64,000 bases of DNA from an uncultured Clostridia bacterium (GCA_945876285.1 CAMCNO010000003.1:47679-111678), one strand, 5' to 3'; positions 26,195 to 36,564 are shown, counted from the first letter of the stretch. A program made the numbers and translations. Notes: a model not told the origin generated them from the sequence alone.

Positions 26195-27643
26195 ATGAAA
26201 TTAAAGGAACTTTTACAGGGATTGACCGTCCTGGAAGCCACGGCGGATCTGGAAACGGAGATTTCCCATGTGAGCTATGATTCCCGCCAGACCCGGTCCG
26301 GCGACCTGTTTGTGGCGATGCCCGGCTTCGCCGTGGACGGTCACGAGTTCATCGGCAAGGCCATGGAGGCCGGCGCGGCGGCGGTGCTGTGCGAAAAAGC
26401 GCCGGAGGGAGCAGTGCCCTATGTCCGGGTGGCGGATTCCCGCCGCGCTCTGGCGGTGGTGGGCGCCAATTTCTACGGACATCCCGCCGACGCGATGACC
26501 ATGGTGGCCGTCACCGGCACCAACGGCAAGACCACCACCACCTATCTGCTGAAATCCATTCTGGAGCAGACCATGGGAGCCAAGGTGGGCCTCATCGGCA
26601 CCAACCAGAACATGATCGGCCAGGAAATCCTCCCCACGGAGCGCACCACCCCGGAATCCTTTGAGCTGCAAGGGCTGCTGGCCCAGATGCGCTCTGGCGG
26701 CTGCACCCATGTGGTGATGGAGGCATCCTCCCACGCCCTGTTCCTGGACCGGGTGTACGGCATCCATTACGCCGTGGGCATCTTCACGAACCTGACCCAG
26801 GACCACCTGGACTTTCACAAGACCATGGAGGCCTACTGCGACGCCAAGGCCATTTTGTTCCGCAGCTGCGATACCGGCGTGGTGAACGGTGACGACCCCT
26901 GGACGGGGCGGCTCATGGAACATGCTTCCTGCAAGGTAATGACGTACAGCGAAAAGGCGGACAGTGACCTGCGGGCGGAGGACATCAGCCTGGGGGCCGA
27001 CCATATCGCCTTTACCGCCGTGACAAAGGACAAAAAAGTGCCCATCCGGGTGAATATTCCCGGCGGCTTCATGGTGTACAACACCCTGGATGTGCTGGGC
27101 GCGGCCCTGGCCCTGGGCATTTCCCTGGAAAAGAGCGCCGAAATTCTGGCCTCCGTGCCCCATGTGAAGGGCCGGGTGGAGGTCGTTCCCACTCCGGGGA
27201 AGGACTATACCATCCTCATCGACTACGCCCACAGCCCCGACGGCATGGAAAACGTGCTGTCCTCGGTGAAGGGCTTTGCCAAGGGCCGCACCGTGGCTCT
27301 GTTTGGCTGCGGCGGCGACCGGGATAAGACGAAACGGCCCAAGATGGGAAAGGCGGCGGCGGACCTGGCGGACTTTGCCGTCGTCACCACCGACAATCCC
27401 CGGACGGAGGTGCCTGCCGACATCATCGCCGATATTCTGCCGGGCTTTGCGGGCAGCGATACGCCTTATGTGGTGGTGGAGGACCGTATTGAGGCCATTC
27501 ACTGGGCCATGGATCACGCCCAACCGGGAGACGTCATCGTCCTTTGCGGCAAGGGCCATGAGACGTACCAGGAAGTCAACCATGTGAAACACCACATGGA
27601 TGAGCGGGAAATTGTAGCGGATTATCTGAACGCCGGAAAGTAA
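26195..27643 (+). CDS. murE: UDP-MurNAc-tripeptide synthetase (meso-DAP adding)
   Basis: 482 residues. ATP-binding AVTGTNGKTTTTYLLKSIL (about 110-128), central VVMEASSHALFLDRV, and TDNPRTEVPADII, whose DNPR motif selects meso-diaminopimelate over lysine. So the murein is probably DAP-type. The start MKLKELLQG follows AAAGAGG; an upstream in-frame start is weaker. murF is not next to it. Confidence 0.96.
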   Translation: MKLKELLQGLTVLEATADLETEISHVSYDSRQTRSGDLFVAMPGFAVDGHEFIGKAMEAGAAAVLCEKAPEGAVPYVRVADSRRALAVVGANFYGHPADAMTMVAVTGTNGKTTTTYLLKSILEQTMGAKVGLIGTNQNMIGQEILPTERTTPESFELQGLLAQMRSGGCTHVVMEASSHALFLDRVYGIHYAVGIFTNLTQDHLDFHKTMEAYCDAKAILFRSCDTGVVNGDDPWTGRLMEHASCKVMTYSEKADSDLRAEDISLGADHIAFTAVTKDKKVPIRVNIPGGFMVYNTLDVLGAALALGISLEKSAEILASVPHVKGRVEVVPTPGKDYTILIDYAHSPDGMENVLSSVKGFAKGRTVALFGCGGDRDKTKRPKMGKAAADLADFAVVTTDNPRTEVPADIIADILPGFAGSDTPYVVVEDRIEAIHWAMDHAQPGDVIVLCGKGHETYQEVNHVKHHMDEREIVADYLNAGK

Positions 27644-27716
27644 TTTGCCCGGATATGCCGATGAACAAACGAAGCAAGAACGCCGGGGGAGTCCGGCGGA
27701 AGGAGAGAGAAACGCA

Positions 27717-28712
27717 ATGGATCTGATGGTAATTTTGACATGGGCCGCCGTGCCCGTCAGCTTTCTGCTGACGCTGGTCATCGGACGGTTCGTGGTGGCG
27801 GAGCTGCGGAAGCTGAAGGCCGGACAGGAAATTCGGAAGGACGGCCCCACCTGGCACGCCGGAAAAGCGGGCACCCCCACCATGGGCGGCATCATGTTCA
27901 TTCTGGGCGCGGGTATCGTAGTTTTCCTGCTGGGCTGGGGACAGATGCTGCGGGGGGAATTCACCCACCTGTATGTGTACCTGTTCGCCCTGTGCTTCGG
28001 CCTCATCGGCTTTGTGGATGACTACCGCAAGGTGCGCCAGCACCAGAACGAGGGCCTGACCGCCAAGCAGAAATTCCTGCTGCAGCTCCTAGCCGCCGTG
28101 GTGTTTTTGTGCCTGATGCGGTATGAGGGTCTGCTGACCAATGACCTGTATGTCCCGTTCCTCCAGGTCTCCTTCACGGTGAACTGGGTGGTGTACCTGA
28201 TTTTCGCCGCCTTCGTCATCGTAGGCGCGGTCAACGCCGTGAACCTGACCGACGGTGTGGATGGCCTTGCCACCAGCGTCACCTTTGTGGTGATGGTGTT
28301 TTTCACCGTGACGGCCCTGCTGTGGCATATGAGCACCCTGGCCCTGTTCCCGGCATCGCTGGCCGGCGGTCTCGCGGCTTTCTTCGTTTATAACCACCAT
28401 CCTGCCAAGGTGTTCATGGGCGACACCGGCAGCCTGTTTCTCGGCGGCGCCGTGGCGGCCCTGGGCTTTGCCCTGGATATGCCCCTCATTCTGATCCCCG
28501 TGGGCATCATTTACATTGCCGAGACCATGAGCGACATCATCCAGGTGGCCTATTTCAAGGCCACCCATGGCAAGCGCTTTTTCAAGATGGCGCCCCTGCA
28601 CCACCACCTGGAGCTGTCCGGCTGGAGCGAGAACAAACTGGTGGGCGTGTTCTCCGGCATCACGGCAGTGTTCTGCGTGCTGGCGTATTTGGGCGTGCTG
28701 GGAAGATATTAA
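27717..28712 (+). CDS. mraY: Phospho-MurNAc-pentapeptide translocase
   Basis: 331 residues, about ten membrane spans. GIIDDYRK-like motif as GLIGFVDDYRKVR, VNLTDGVDGLATS (catalytic aspartates), FMGDTGSLFLGG and MAPLHHHLELSGWSE are all present. Makes lipid I from UDP-MurNAc-pentapeptide and undecaprenyl phosphate. GGAGAGAG precedes the ATG. The following 150 bp before ftsW is filled by a structured repeat. Confidence 0.97.
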   Translation: MDLMVILTWAAVPVSFLLTLVIGRFVVAELRKLKAGQEIRKDGPTWHAGKAGTPTMGGIMFILGAGIVVFLLGWGQMLRGEFTHLYVYLFALCFGLIGFVDDYRKVRQHQNEGLTAKQKFLLQLLAAVVFLCLMRYEGLLTNDLYVPFLQVSFTVNWVVYLIFAAFVIVGAVNAVNLTDGVDGLATSVTFVVMVFFTVTALLWHMSTLALFPASLAGGLAAFFVYNHHPAKVFMGDTGSLFLGGAVAALGFALDMPLILIPVGIIYIAETMSDIIQVAYFKATHGKRFFKMAPLHHHLELSGWSENKLVGVFSGITAVFCVLAYLGVLGRY

Positions 28713-28732
28713 GTGAGCGCAAAGCGCGAACT

Positions 28733-28848
28733 GCGCGAGAGCGCGTCAAGTATTTTGCCCGAAGGGCAAAATCTTGAAATCGACCGAATTCAGTTCGGGC
28801 GATTTGAGTAAAATTCCAGGGCTCCCGCAAAAGCGGAGCTTTTGTGGG
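28733..28848 (+). repeat. Structured repeat element between mraY and ftsW (copy A)
   Basis: Four hairpins in series: GCGC-GAGA-GCGC (28733-28744); CAAG, a bulged T, ATTTTGCCC-GAA-GGGCAAAAT, CTTG (28747-28776); AAATCG plus CCGAA with TTCGG and CGATTT (28777-28805); CCCGCAAAAGC-GGA-GCTTTTGTGGG (28824-28848), whose G.U pair fits + strand RNA. The ftsW ribosome binding site AAAGGAGG begins on the next base. A diverged relative lies at 63551-63668 with compensating stem changes. No protein-coding character. Confidence 0.75.
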
Positions 28849-28862
28849 AAAGGAGGTGAAGT

Positions 28863-30086
28863 ATGGCACAGCAGACCCGCAGCAGACGGCCCATGAGCCG
28901 GGAGGAGATGCTGGCCCGCCAGGAGCGGCAGCGGCTGAGAAAGGAAAAGGAGCAGGAGAGCCGGGAACTGGCCCGGGGCCCCATTGACCTGCCTTTCTGC
29001 CTGCTGGTGCTGCTGCTGACCGCCATCGGCCTGGTCATGCTGCTGTCCGCCAGCTTCCCCTCCGCCTATTACGAGACAAAGAATAACGACCCCATGTACT
29101 ATTTCACCCGGCAGGGCGTTTTTGCCATCATGGGTGTGGCGGCCATGTTCTTTATTGGCAAGATCAATTACCAGCGGTTCCGGGCCTTCGCCAAGCCCCT
29201 GCTGTTCATCGCCATCATTTTGCTGGCGTTGGTGCTGGTTCCCGGCATCGGCCAGACCCGCAACAACGCCACCCGCTGGATCGGCGTGGGTGAGCTGTTC
29301 ACCTTCCAGCCTTCGGAGATTGCCAAACTGGCGGTGGTGCTGTATTTCTCCGACAGCATTTCCAAAAAGAAGGACAAAATGCGCACCACCCGGTACGGCA
29401 TCCTTCCCTACTTGTTCTGGATGTGCGTCATGGCGGTGCTGATGATGCTGGAGCCCCACCTGTCCGGCACGGTGCTGATTTTGGGCACCGGCGCGGCGCT
29501 GATGCTGGTGGGCGGCATCCGCTGGGCCTGGGTAGGCGCGGCGTTGGGCTTTGTGGGCGGCGTGGCGGCCCTGATGCTCACCGGCGTCATCAAATACGGC
29601 CAGTCCCGTATCGCCATGTGGCAGAATCCCTTTATCGACCCCCGCGGCGAGGGCTACCAGCTCTCGCAGAGCCTGATTTCCATCGGCTCCGGCGGGTTGC
29701 TGGGCGTGGGCCTGGGCAAGAGCCGCCAGAAGTTTTTGTACCTGCCCGAGGAGCACAACGATTTCATCTTTGCCATCATCTGCGAGGAGCTGGGCCTCAT
29801 CGGCGCCACCATCATCATGCTGCTCTTTGCGGCACTGATTCTGCGGGGCTATTGGATCGCCCTCCACACCCGGGATCGCTTCGGCTGTTTGCTGGTGGTG
29901 GGCGTTACCACCCTTATTGCCATGCAGACGTTTTTAAACATCGGCGTGGTGACGGGCCTGCTGCCCACCACGGGAATCTCCCTGCCCTTCTTCAGCTACG
30001 GCGGTACGGCGCTGTCGATACAATTGGCGGAGATGGGAATCGTGCTATCGGTGTCAAGGCAAATGAAGCCGACAAAGGCCGGATAA
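28863..30086 (+). CDS. ftsW: FtsW-type septal peptidoglycan polymerase
   Basis: 407 residues, SEDS family, about ten spans. A cytoplasmic Arg/Glu/Gln-rich N-terminal tail (1-38) precedes the first span. FTFQPSEIAKLAVVLYFSD (about 154-172), GEGYQLSQSLISIGSGG, YLPEEHNDFIFAIICEELG and GLLPTTGISLPFFSYGG are family signatures. Polymerises lipid II with its class B PBP partner. AAAGGAGG and the start directly follow a four-hairpin repeat element, which could affect its translation. Confidence 0.95.
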   Translation: MAQQTRSRRPMSREEMLARQERQRLRKEKEQESRELARGPIDLPFCLLVLLLTAIGLVMLLSASFPSAYYETKNNDPMYYFTRQGVFAIMGVAAMFFIGKINYQRFRAFAKPLLFIAIILLALVLVPGIGQTRNNATRWIGVGELFTFQPSEIAKLAVVLYFSDSISKKKDKMRTTRYGILPYLFWMCVMAVLMMLEPHLSGTVLILGTGAALMLVGGIRWAWVGAALGFVGGVAALMLTGVIKYGQSRIAMWQNPFIDPRGEGYQLSQSLISIGSGGLLGVGLGKSRQKFLYLPEEHNDFIFAIICEELGLIGATIIMLLFAALILRGYWIALHTRDRFGCLLVVGVTTLIAMQTFLNIGVVTGLLPTTGISLPFFSYGGTALSIQLAEMGIVLSVSRQMKPTKAG

Positions 30087-30098
30087 CCTCCGGCCTTT
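30074..30098 (+). other. Hairpin overlapping the ftsW stop codon
   Basis: AAAGGCCGG and CCGGCCTTT flank ATAACCT, which contains the ftsW stop. No T run follows, so transcription probably continues into murG. Confidence 0.35.
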
Positions 30099-30124
30099 GA
30101 ATCCTGCCATAAAGGATGCTGTCT

Positions 30125-31261
30125 ATGGAAAAGAAATTGAAACGGGTCATCTTTACCTGCGGCGGGACGGCGGGACACGTGAACCCCGCCATCGCGCTGG
30201 CGCAGCTCATGCACGAGAAGGACCCGGATACGGAATTCTTGTTCGTGGGCGCGGAGCGGGGGCTGGAAAAGGACCTGGTGCCCAAGGCGGGGTATGACTT
30301 CCGCACCGTCCACATTTCCAGTTTTCACCGCTCCCTGAAGCCCAGGGAGATCAAGCATAACCTGGTATCGCTGTGCAACCTGGTGCGCTCTCCCCGGGAG
30401 GCACGGGCCATCTTGAAGGAGTTCCGGCCTGACGTGGTGGTAGGCACCGGGGGGTACGCCAGCTTTCCCGTGGTGAAGGCCGCGGCGAAAATGGGCATTC
30501 CCACGGCGGTCCATGAGTCCAACATGGTGCCGGGGCTGACCACGGAGCTGCTGGAGCCCTTCGCGGACCGCATCATGGTGGGGTTCGAGTCCTGCCGCCA
30601 GCACTACAAGCACCCGGACAAGGTGTTGGTCACCGGCACGCCGGTGCGGGGGGATTTCTTCGCGCTGACAAAGGAAGAAGCCAAGAAAAAGCTGGGCGTG
30701 GACGACGGACGGCCTCTCATCGTGTCCTTCTGGGGGTCTCTGGGGGCCTCCGGCATGAACCGTCAGATGGCGGACTTCCTGGCCCTGGAGGCGGCGAAGG
30801 AGCCCTTCCACCACATCCACGGCGCCGGAAAGAGCGGGTATCCCCAAATCATGGCGCTGCTGAAGGAGAAAGACGCGGCACTGGAACAGCACCCGTCCCT
30901 GCAGGTGCGGGAGTATATCTACGACATGGCCCCCGTGATGCGGGCGGCAGATTTGGTGATCTGCCGGGCAGGCGCCTCCACCATCAGCGAACTGACGGCG
31001 CTGGGTGTGCCCGCCCTGATCGTGCCGTCGCCCTACGTGACCAACAACCACCAGGAGAAGAATGCCCGGGCGCTGGAGGAGGCCGGCGGCGCAGCGGTGC
31101 TGCTGGAAAAGGACAGCTCCGGCCAGGCCATGTTCCAGGCGGCCTGCGGCATCCTCCACAACGATGCGAAAAGAGCGGATATGGAAAAGGCCATGGCGTC
31201 TCTCGGTATCCGGGACGCCACGGAGCGGATTTACCAGGTGATTTTGGAAATTACAAAGTAA
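30125..31261 (+). CDS. murG: UDP-GlcNAc:lipid I GlcNAc transferase
   Basis: 378 residues. FTCGGTAGHVNPAIALAQL (11-29) binds lipid carrier substrate; VVGTGGYASFPVVKAA, HESNMVPGLTTELLE and LVICRAGASTISELTALGVP are the usual MurG blocks. Makes lipid II on the inner membrane face. AAAGGATG lies 8 bp before ATG 30125. Confidence 0.97.
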   Translation: MEKKLKRVIFTCGGTAGHVNPAIALAQLMHEKDPDTEFLFVGAERGLEKDLVPKAGYDFRTVHISSFHRSLKPREIKHNLVSLCNLVRSPREARAILKEFRPDVVVGTGGYASFPVVKAAAKMGIPTAVHESNMVPGLTTELLEPFADRIMVGFESCRQHYKHPDKVLVTGTPVRGDFFALTKEEAKKKLGVDDGRPLIVSFWGSLGASGMNRQMADFLALEAAKEPFHHIHGAGKSGYPQIMALLKEKDAALEQHPSLQVREYIYDMAPVMRAADLVICRAGASTISELTALGVPALIVPSPYVTNNHQEKNARALEEAGGAAVLLEKDSSGQAMFQAACGILHNDAKRADMEKAMASLGIRDATERIYQVILEITK

Positions 31262-31326
31262 CCTCTTTTCCCCATTGCCCATAGGATGGGACGGTGAGAC
31301 CATTTTGGGCATGGAGGGGAAGGAAT

Positions 31327-32589
31327 ATGAGCCAGCTTTTGGTACTGGGCGGCAGGCCGCTGCGGGGCGAGGTTGCCATCCAGGGGGCAAAGAACAGCGT
31401 GCTGCCTATCCTGGCGGCCACCCTGCTGACCGCCGGGCAGGTGGAGGTCAGAAACTGCCCCCGGCTCCGGGACGTGGACGCCTCCGTCCGCATCCTGCGG
31501 GCGCTGGGGTGCAAGGCACGGTGGGAGGGCGGGAGCCTGCTGGTGGACACCGCAGGCTTGAACGGCTGCGCTGTCTCTGATATACTTATGAGGGAAATGC
31601 GCTCCTCCGCCATTTTCCTGGGGGCCATCCTGGCCCGGTGCGGACAGGCGGAGCTGAGCTATCCCGGCGGCTGCGAGCTGGGGCCCCGGCCTATTGACCT
31701 GCACCTCAATGGCCTGCGGGAGCTGGGCGCGGAGATCGATGACTCCGGCGGCTTGCTCCACTGCAAGGCGGCCGGGCTAAAAGGCCGGGAGCTGGTTTTG
31801 AGTCTGCCCTCCGTGGGGGCCACGGAGAACCTGATGCTGGCGGCCTGCGGCGCCGAGGGCGTCACCACCATCTGCAACGCCGCCCGGGAACCGGAGATCG
31901 AAGACCTTCAGAATTTCTTGAACGCCTGCGGCGGAAAGGTGTCCGGCGCGGGGACTTCCACCGTGACCGTGGAGGGAGGACGGCGGTTCCACGGCTGTGT
32001 CTACACCGTCATGCCGGACCGCATCGCCGCCGCGACTTACCTGTGCGCGGCGGCCTCCGCCGGGGGAGAGGTCTTTCTCCGGGGAGCGCGGGAGCGGCAT
32101 TTGTCCACCGTGACCGCCGTACTGCGGGAGGCGGGCTGCGACATCCGGGGAACAGAGACGGGCATTGCCTGCATCTGCCGCCAGCGGCCCAGGGCGGTGC
32201 GTCCCGTTCGGACGGCGCCGTATCCCGGCTTTCCCACCGACGCCCAGGCCGTTTTGATGGCGGCTCTGCTGCGGAGCCGGGGGACTACGGTATTTGAGGA
32301 AAATATTTTTGAGAACCGCTACCGCCATGTGGATGAGCTGACCCGTATGGGGGCGGACATCCGGGTGGCCGGACGGGTGGCGGTTGTCACCGGGACGGAG
32401 ACGCTCCACGGCGCGGCGGTGCGGTGCACCGACCTCCGGGGCGGGGCGGCGCTGTGCGTGGCGGCCCTGGCGGCGGAGGGAAAGACCCACATCTCCGAGA
32501 CGGGCCACATCGACCGGGGCTATCAGGATATTGTGGGCGATCTGCGGGGTCTGGAGGCCGACATCACCCGGATAGAGACAGAGGATTAG
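31327..32589 (+). CDS. murA: UDP-GlcNAc 1-carboxyvinyltransferase
   Basis: 420 residues. IQGAKNSVLPILAATLLTAG (19-38), YPGGCELGPRPIDLHL with the catalytic, fosfomycin-sensitive cysteine (about 116), and TDAQAVLMAALLRSRG. Transfers enolpyruvate from PEP to UDP-GlcNAc, the first committed murein step. Start follows GGGGAAGGAAT. It is unusually Gly/Arg-rich in places (RQRPRAVRPVRTAPYPG). Confidence 0.95.
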   Translation: MSQLLVLGGRPLRGEVAIQGAKNSVLPILAATLLTAGQVEVRNCPRLRDVDASVRILRALGCKARWEGGSLLVDTAGLNGCAVSDILMREMRSSAIFLGAILARCGQAELSYPGGCELGPRPIDLHLNGLRELGAEIDDSGGLLHCKAAGLKGRELVLSLPSVGATENLMLAACGAEGVTTICNAAREPEIEDLQNFLNACGGKVSGAGTSTVTVEGGRRFHGCVYTVMPDRIAAATYLCAAASAGGEVFLRGARERHLSTVTAVLREAGCDIRGTETGIACICRQRPRAVRPVRTAPYPGFPTDAQAVLMAALLRSRGTTVFEENIFENRYRHVDELTRMGADIRVAGRVAVVTGTETLHGAAVRCTDLRGGAALCVAALAAEGKTHISETGHIDRGYQDIVGDLRGLEADITRIETED

Positions 32590-32600
32590 GAGAAGCAGCC

Positions 32601-33374
32601 ATGGCAAGACGCAGAAGGAACAACAGGCGGCGGAGGGGACACTTTGGTGTCCTCTATAAGCTGCTGTCCGTTCTGGTCATCTGCGGCGCCATCATCGCGG
32701 CATTGACGCTGTTCTTCCGGGTGGACACCGTGGTCGTCACCGGCCAGGAGCGATACACCCAGGAGGAGATCGTGGCGGCCTCCGGCGTGGAGAAAGGCGA
32801 CAACCTGTCTCTGCTGAACAAGAACGCGGTGCGCCAGCGCATCCAGGACGCCCTTCCCTATATTGAGCGGGTGAAGCGCATCAACCGCAGGCTGCCGGAT
32901 ACGCTGCTCATTGAAGTGGAGGAGTGCGGCAGGCCCCTGGCCGTCCTGCAGGACGGCTACGCCTGGCTGGTGAGCCCCAGGGGGAAGATCGTGGAGCAGC
33001 TGGCCTCCGGCGAGGCGGCGGGGTACGCCACCATCTCTGGCTGCACGCTGCTGGCGCCCTCCGTGGGAACGAAAATCGTGCTGGCCACGGAGTACGCTTC
33101 CCGGCAGGAGAGCCTGCTAAATTTGCTGGCGGCGCTGGAGGACGCAGAAATGCTGGATAACGTGGACGGCATCCGGCTGGATGCCCCTGCCTTTATTGCC
33201 ATGGACTACGCGGGGCGCTTCGCGGTGGAGATGCTGTACGAAGATGACTATGCCTATAAGCTGAAGATGCTGAACGCAGCGCTGGACAGCGGCAAGATCC
33301 AGGACAACATGACCGGCACCTTCGATATGCGGCGGGAGGATGGCCGCACCTACTTCATCCAGGACGAGCGCTGA
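32601..33374 (+). CDS. ftsQ: FtsQ/DivIB-type division protein
   Basis: 257 residues. A strongly basic N-terminus (MARRRRNNRRRRGHFG), one membrane span (about 20-40), then a POTRA domain (FRVDTVVVTGQERYTQEEIV through LPDTLLIEVEE, about 39-113) and a beta domain. Bitopic divisome scaffold. 11 bp after murA, with GGAGAAGCAGCC before the ATG. No ftsA follows. Confidence 0.92.
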   Translation: MARRRRNNRRRRGHFGVLYKLLSVLVICGAIIAALTLFFRVDTVVVTGQERYTQEEIVAASGVEKGDNLSLLNKNAVRQRIQDALPYIERVKRINRRLPDTLLIEVEECGRPLAVLQDGYAWLVSPRGKIVEQLASGEAAGYATISGCTLLAPSVGTKIVLATEYASRQESLLNLLAALEDAEMLDNVDGIRLDAPAFIAMDYAGRFAVEMLYEDDYAYKLKMLNAALDSGKIQDNMTGTFDMRREDGRTYFIQDER

Positions 33375-33440
33375 CGCGGCGGGAAAAACGGTCCCGTTTC
33401 TGTTTTTTACGAAATTTCAGACGAAATCGCAGCAGGGCAC

Positions 33441-33469
33441 TTGACCGGGAGAAAAAAGTGTCATACAAT
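33441..33469 (+). promoter_or_regulatory. ftsZ promoter
   Basis: TTGACC, 17 bp, TACAAT, 77 bp upstream of the ftsZ ATG. Gives ftsZ a transcript separate from the cell-wall genes. Confidence 0.75.
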
Positions 33470-33546
33470 AAACTAAATACATATGGAATACAGGATATTG
33501 CGCCGAAGCGCACGATATCATACAAATGATAGCAGGAGGCACCACT

Positions 33547-34680
<1,134 letters not shown>

Positions 34681-34693
34681 TTGAAAAAAATGG

Positions 34694-34726
34694 AAAGACC
34701 CGCAGGCTTTTGCCTGTGGGTCTTTT
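34694..34726 (+). terminator. Terminator of ftsZ
   Basis: AAAGACCCGCAGGC pairs with GCCTGTGGGTCTTT (one G.U pair) around TTTT, followed by a T run. Confidence 0.9.
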
Positions 34727-34891
34727 ATTTTGCCCTGTATTCCGGCAAAGGCAATGGGGACCATGGCGGCGCTGCCTCATTTTGCTGGGTGTGTCCGCCG
34801 CTGTTCTGCGGAAGCTAACCTTGCCGGGATGACCGGCAGTTTGCAATTTTTTTGGAAAGGAGTGTTTTTTCGATTGTATGGAACATCACGA

Positions 34892-35875
34892 ATGGCAAAG
34901 CGGTTCCTGCGTTTTGGGGCGGCGTGTCTCCTGGCGCTTCTGGCGTGCTCCGCAAGCGTGGCCATGGCCGCTGAGGTGACGCCCCGGATGCTGGTGCCGG
35001 TGGGACACACCGTGGGCATCAAGCTGTTTTCCAAAGGCGTGGTGGTGGTGAAGCTGTCTGACGGCGGCACCCCAGCCAAGGCCTGTGGCCTGCGGACCGG
35101 GGACGTTATCGTTCAGTGCGGCGGCAGCACCGTCACCTCCTCGGAGCAGTTCCAGTCCCTGCTGCAGACCTGCGGCGGCGCCGCGGAGCTGGAGGTCCGC
35201 CGGAACGGGGACAGCATGACGCTGTCCGTGGAACCGGAGCGGAATGACCAGGGCGTCTACTGTATCGGCGCCTGGATCCGGGACAGCATGGCGGGCATCG
35301 GCACCATGACCTACTATGACCCCGCTACCTCCACCTTCGGCGCTCTGGGACACGGCATCACCGATGTGGATACCGCCCAGCTCATGCCGTTTTCCAACGG
35401 CTCCATCCTGCCCTCCACCGTGAAGGCGGTGAAAAAGGGCGAGGCGGGCTCTGCGGGAGAGCTGCGGGGCGATTTTGACCTGACCAGCGACCTGGGCGGC
35501 CTGTATGCCAACACCTCCAGCGGCGTGTTCGGCACCCTGGAGGCGGCGTACGCCCCGGCCCAGGCCCAGGCGGTGCCGACAGGGCAGCCGACGGCAGGGC
35601 CGGCTGTCATCCGTTCCAACGTGCAGGGAGACGAGGTGCGGGAATATGATATTGAAATTTTAAAGACCGTGCCCGGCTCCAACGACGGACGGGACATGGT
35701 GATCTCCGTCACCGACCCGGCACTGGTGGAGGCAACAGGCGGTATCGTGCAGGGCATGAGCGGCAGTCCCATTTTGCAGGACGGAAAGCTGGTGGGCGCT
35801 GTGACCCACGTTTTGTTGAACGATCCGACTAAAGGATATGGAATTTCCATCGAAAATATGCTGAAAGCGGCGTAA
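34892..35875 (+). CDS. spoIVB: SpoIVB serine peptidase
   Basis: 327 residues from ATG. Signal/anchor segment (about 6-27), PDZ domain (GGTPAKACGLRTGDVIVQCG, about 57-76) and the S55-type protease domain with FGALGHGITDVD (His) and VQGMSGSPILQDGKLVGAVT (Ser). Made in the forespore, it cleaves SpoIVFA to activate pro-sigma-K processing. The ribosome site GGAAAGGAG sits 11 bp before an in-frame TTG at 34874, so the real start may be six codons upstream of the ATG used here. Confidence 0.92.
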   Translation: MAKRFLRFGAACLLALLACSASVAMAAEVTPRMLVPVGHTVGIKLFSKGVVVVKLSDGGTPAKACGLRTGDVIVQCGGSTVTSSEQFQSLLQTCGGAAELEVRRNGDSMTLSVEPERNDQGVYCIGAWIRDSMAGIGTMTYYDPATSTFGALGHGITDVDTAQLMPFSNGSILPSTVKAVKKGEAGSAGELRGDFDLTSDLGGLYANTSSGVFGTLEAAYAPAQAQAVPTGQPTAGPAVIRSNVQGDEVREYDIEILKTVPGSNDGRDMVISVTDPALVEATGGIVQGMSGSPILQDGKLVGAVTHVLLNDPTKGYGISIENMLKAA

Positions 35876-35887
35876 AATCAAAAAGCC

Positions 35888-35920
35888 TGAGGCGGGGAGT
35901 TTCCCCGCCTCATTCTTTTT
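35888..35920 (+). terminator. Terminator of spoIVB
   Basis: TGAGGCGGGGA pairs with TCCCCGCCTCA around GTT, followed by a T run within 4 bp. Confidence 0.9.
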
Positions 35921-35921
35921 G

Positions 35922-35950
35922 TGGACAGATGTATGCGTGTTGTGTATAAT
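35922..35950 (+). promoter_or_regulatory. Promoter of the Nudix gene
   Basis: TGGACA, 17 bp, TATAAT, 38 bp upstream of the GTG start. Confidence 0.65.
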
Positions 35951-35988
35951 AATGGAAAATAAAATGGAACCGAAAGGGGAGGCGTACA

Positions 35989-36564
35989 GTGGAACTCATA
36001 GAGGCGCTGGAAGATTATCAGCCGTGGAACGAGCAGGAGGAGCGGGACCGGGCGGAGCTGCTGCGGCGGCTGAAAAGCGGCGAGGAGCTGTACAGCCGGG
36101 AAAACCTGTCCGCTCATCTGACAGCTTCCGCCTGGGTGGTGAGCCCCGACCGACAGCGGGTGCTGCTGGCCTACCATAACCTCTATGACTCCTGGGCGTG
36201 GCTGGGCGGCCATGCCGACGGAGACCGGGACCTGCTGGCGGTGGCCCTGCGGGAGACGAGGGAGGAGAGCGGCCTGGCCGAGGTGCGGCCCGTGACGCCC
36301 AACATTTACTCCGTTGAAATTTTGACGGTGGACGGCCATGAGAAGCGGGGCGTCTATGTTCCGTCCCACCTCCATTTGAACGTGACCTATCTGCTGGAGG
36401 CCGACCCGGCGGCGCCGGTGCGGTGCAGGCCGGAGGAGAACAGCCGGGTGGGATGGTTCTCCCTGGAGGATGCTCCGGCGGTGTCCTCGGAGCCCTGGAT
36501 GCGGGATCGGATTTATTGCAAATTAAATGCAAAATTAGAGGATTTTTCGCCTGAAATGATATAA
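35989..36564 (+). CDS. Nudix hydrolase
   Basis: 191 residues. Nudix box GGHADGDRDLLAVALRETRE continuing ESGL (about 73-96); the core RExxEExG is intact but the first glutamate of the consensus is Arg. It resembles NUDIX proteins of about 180 residues with an N-terminal helical lead (MELIEALEDYQPWNEQEE). Substrate unknown. GTG start with AAAGGGGAGG upstream. It sits between spoIVB and spo0A, which are adjacent in most spore formers, and has its own promoter. Confidence 0.88.
   Translation: MELIEALEDYQPWNEQEERDRAELLRRLKSGEELYSRENLSAHLTASAWVVSPDRQRVLLAYHNLYDSWAWLGGHADGDRDLLAVALRETREESGLAEVRPVTPNIYSVEILTVDGHEKRGVYVPSHLHLNVTYLLEADPAAPVRCRPEENSRVGWFSLEDAPAVSSEPWMRDRIYCKLNAKLEDFSPEMI

Noticed and set aside
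34694..34726. ftsZ terminator as a third copy of the structured repeat
   Set aside because: It shares the CCCGC/GTGGG wobble but none of the linkers or flanking hairpins, and is fully explained as an intrinsic terminator.
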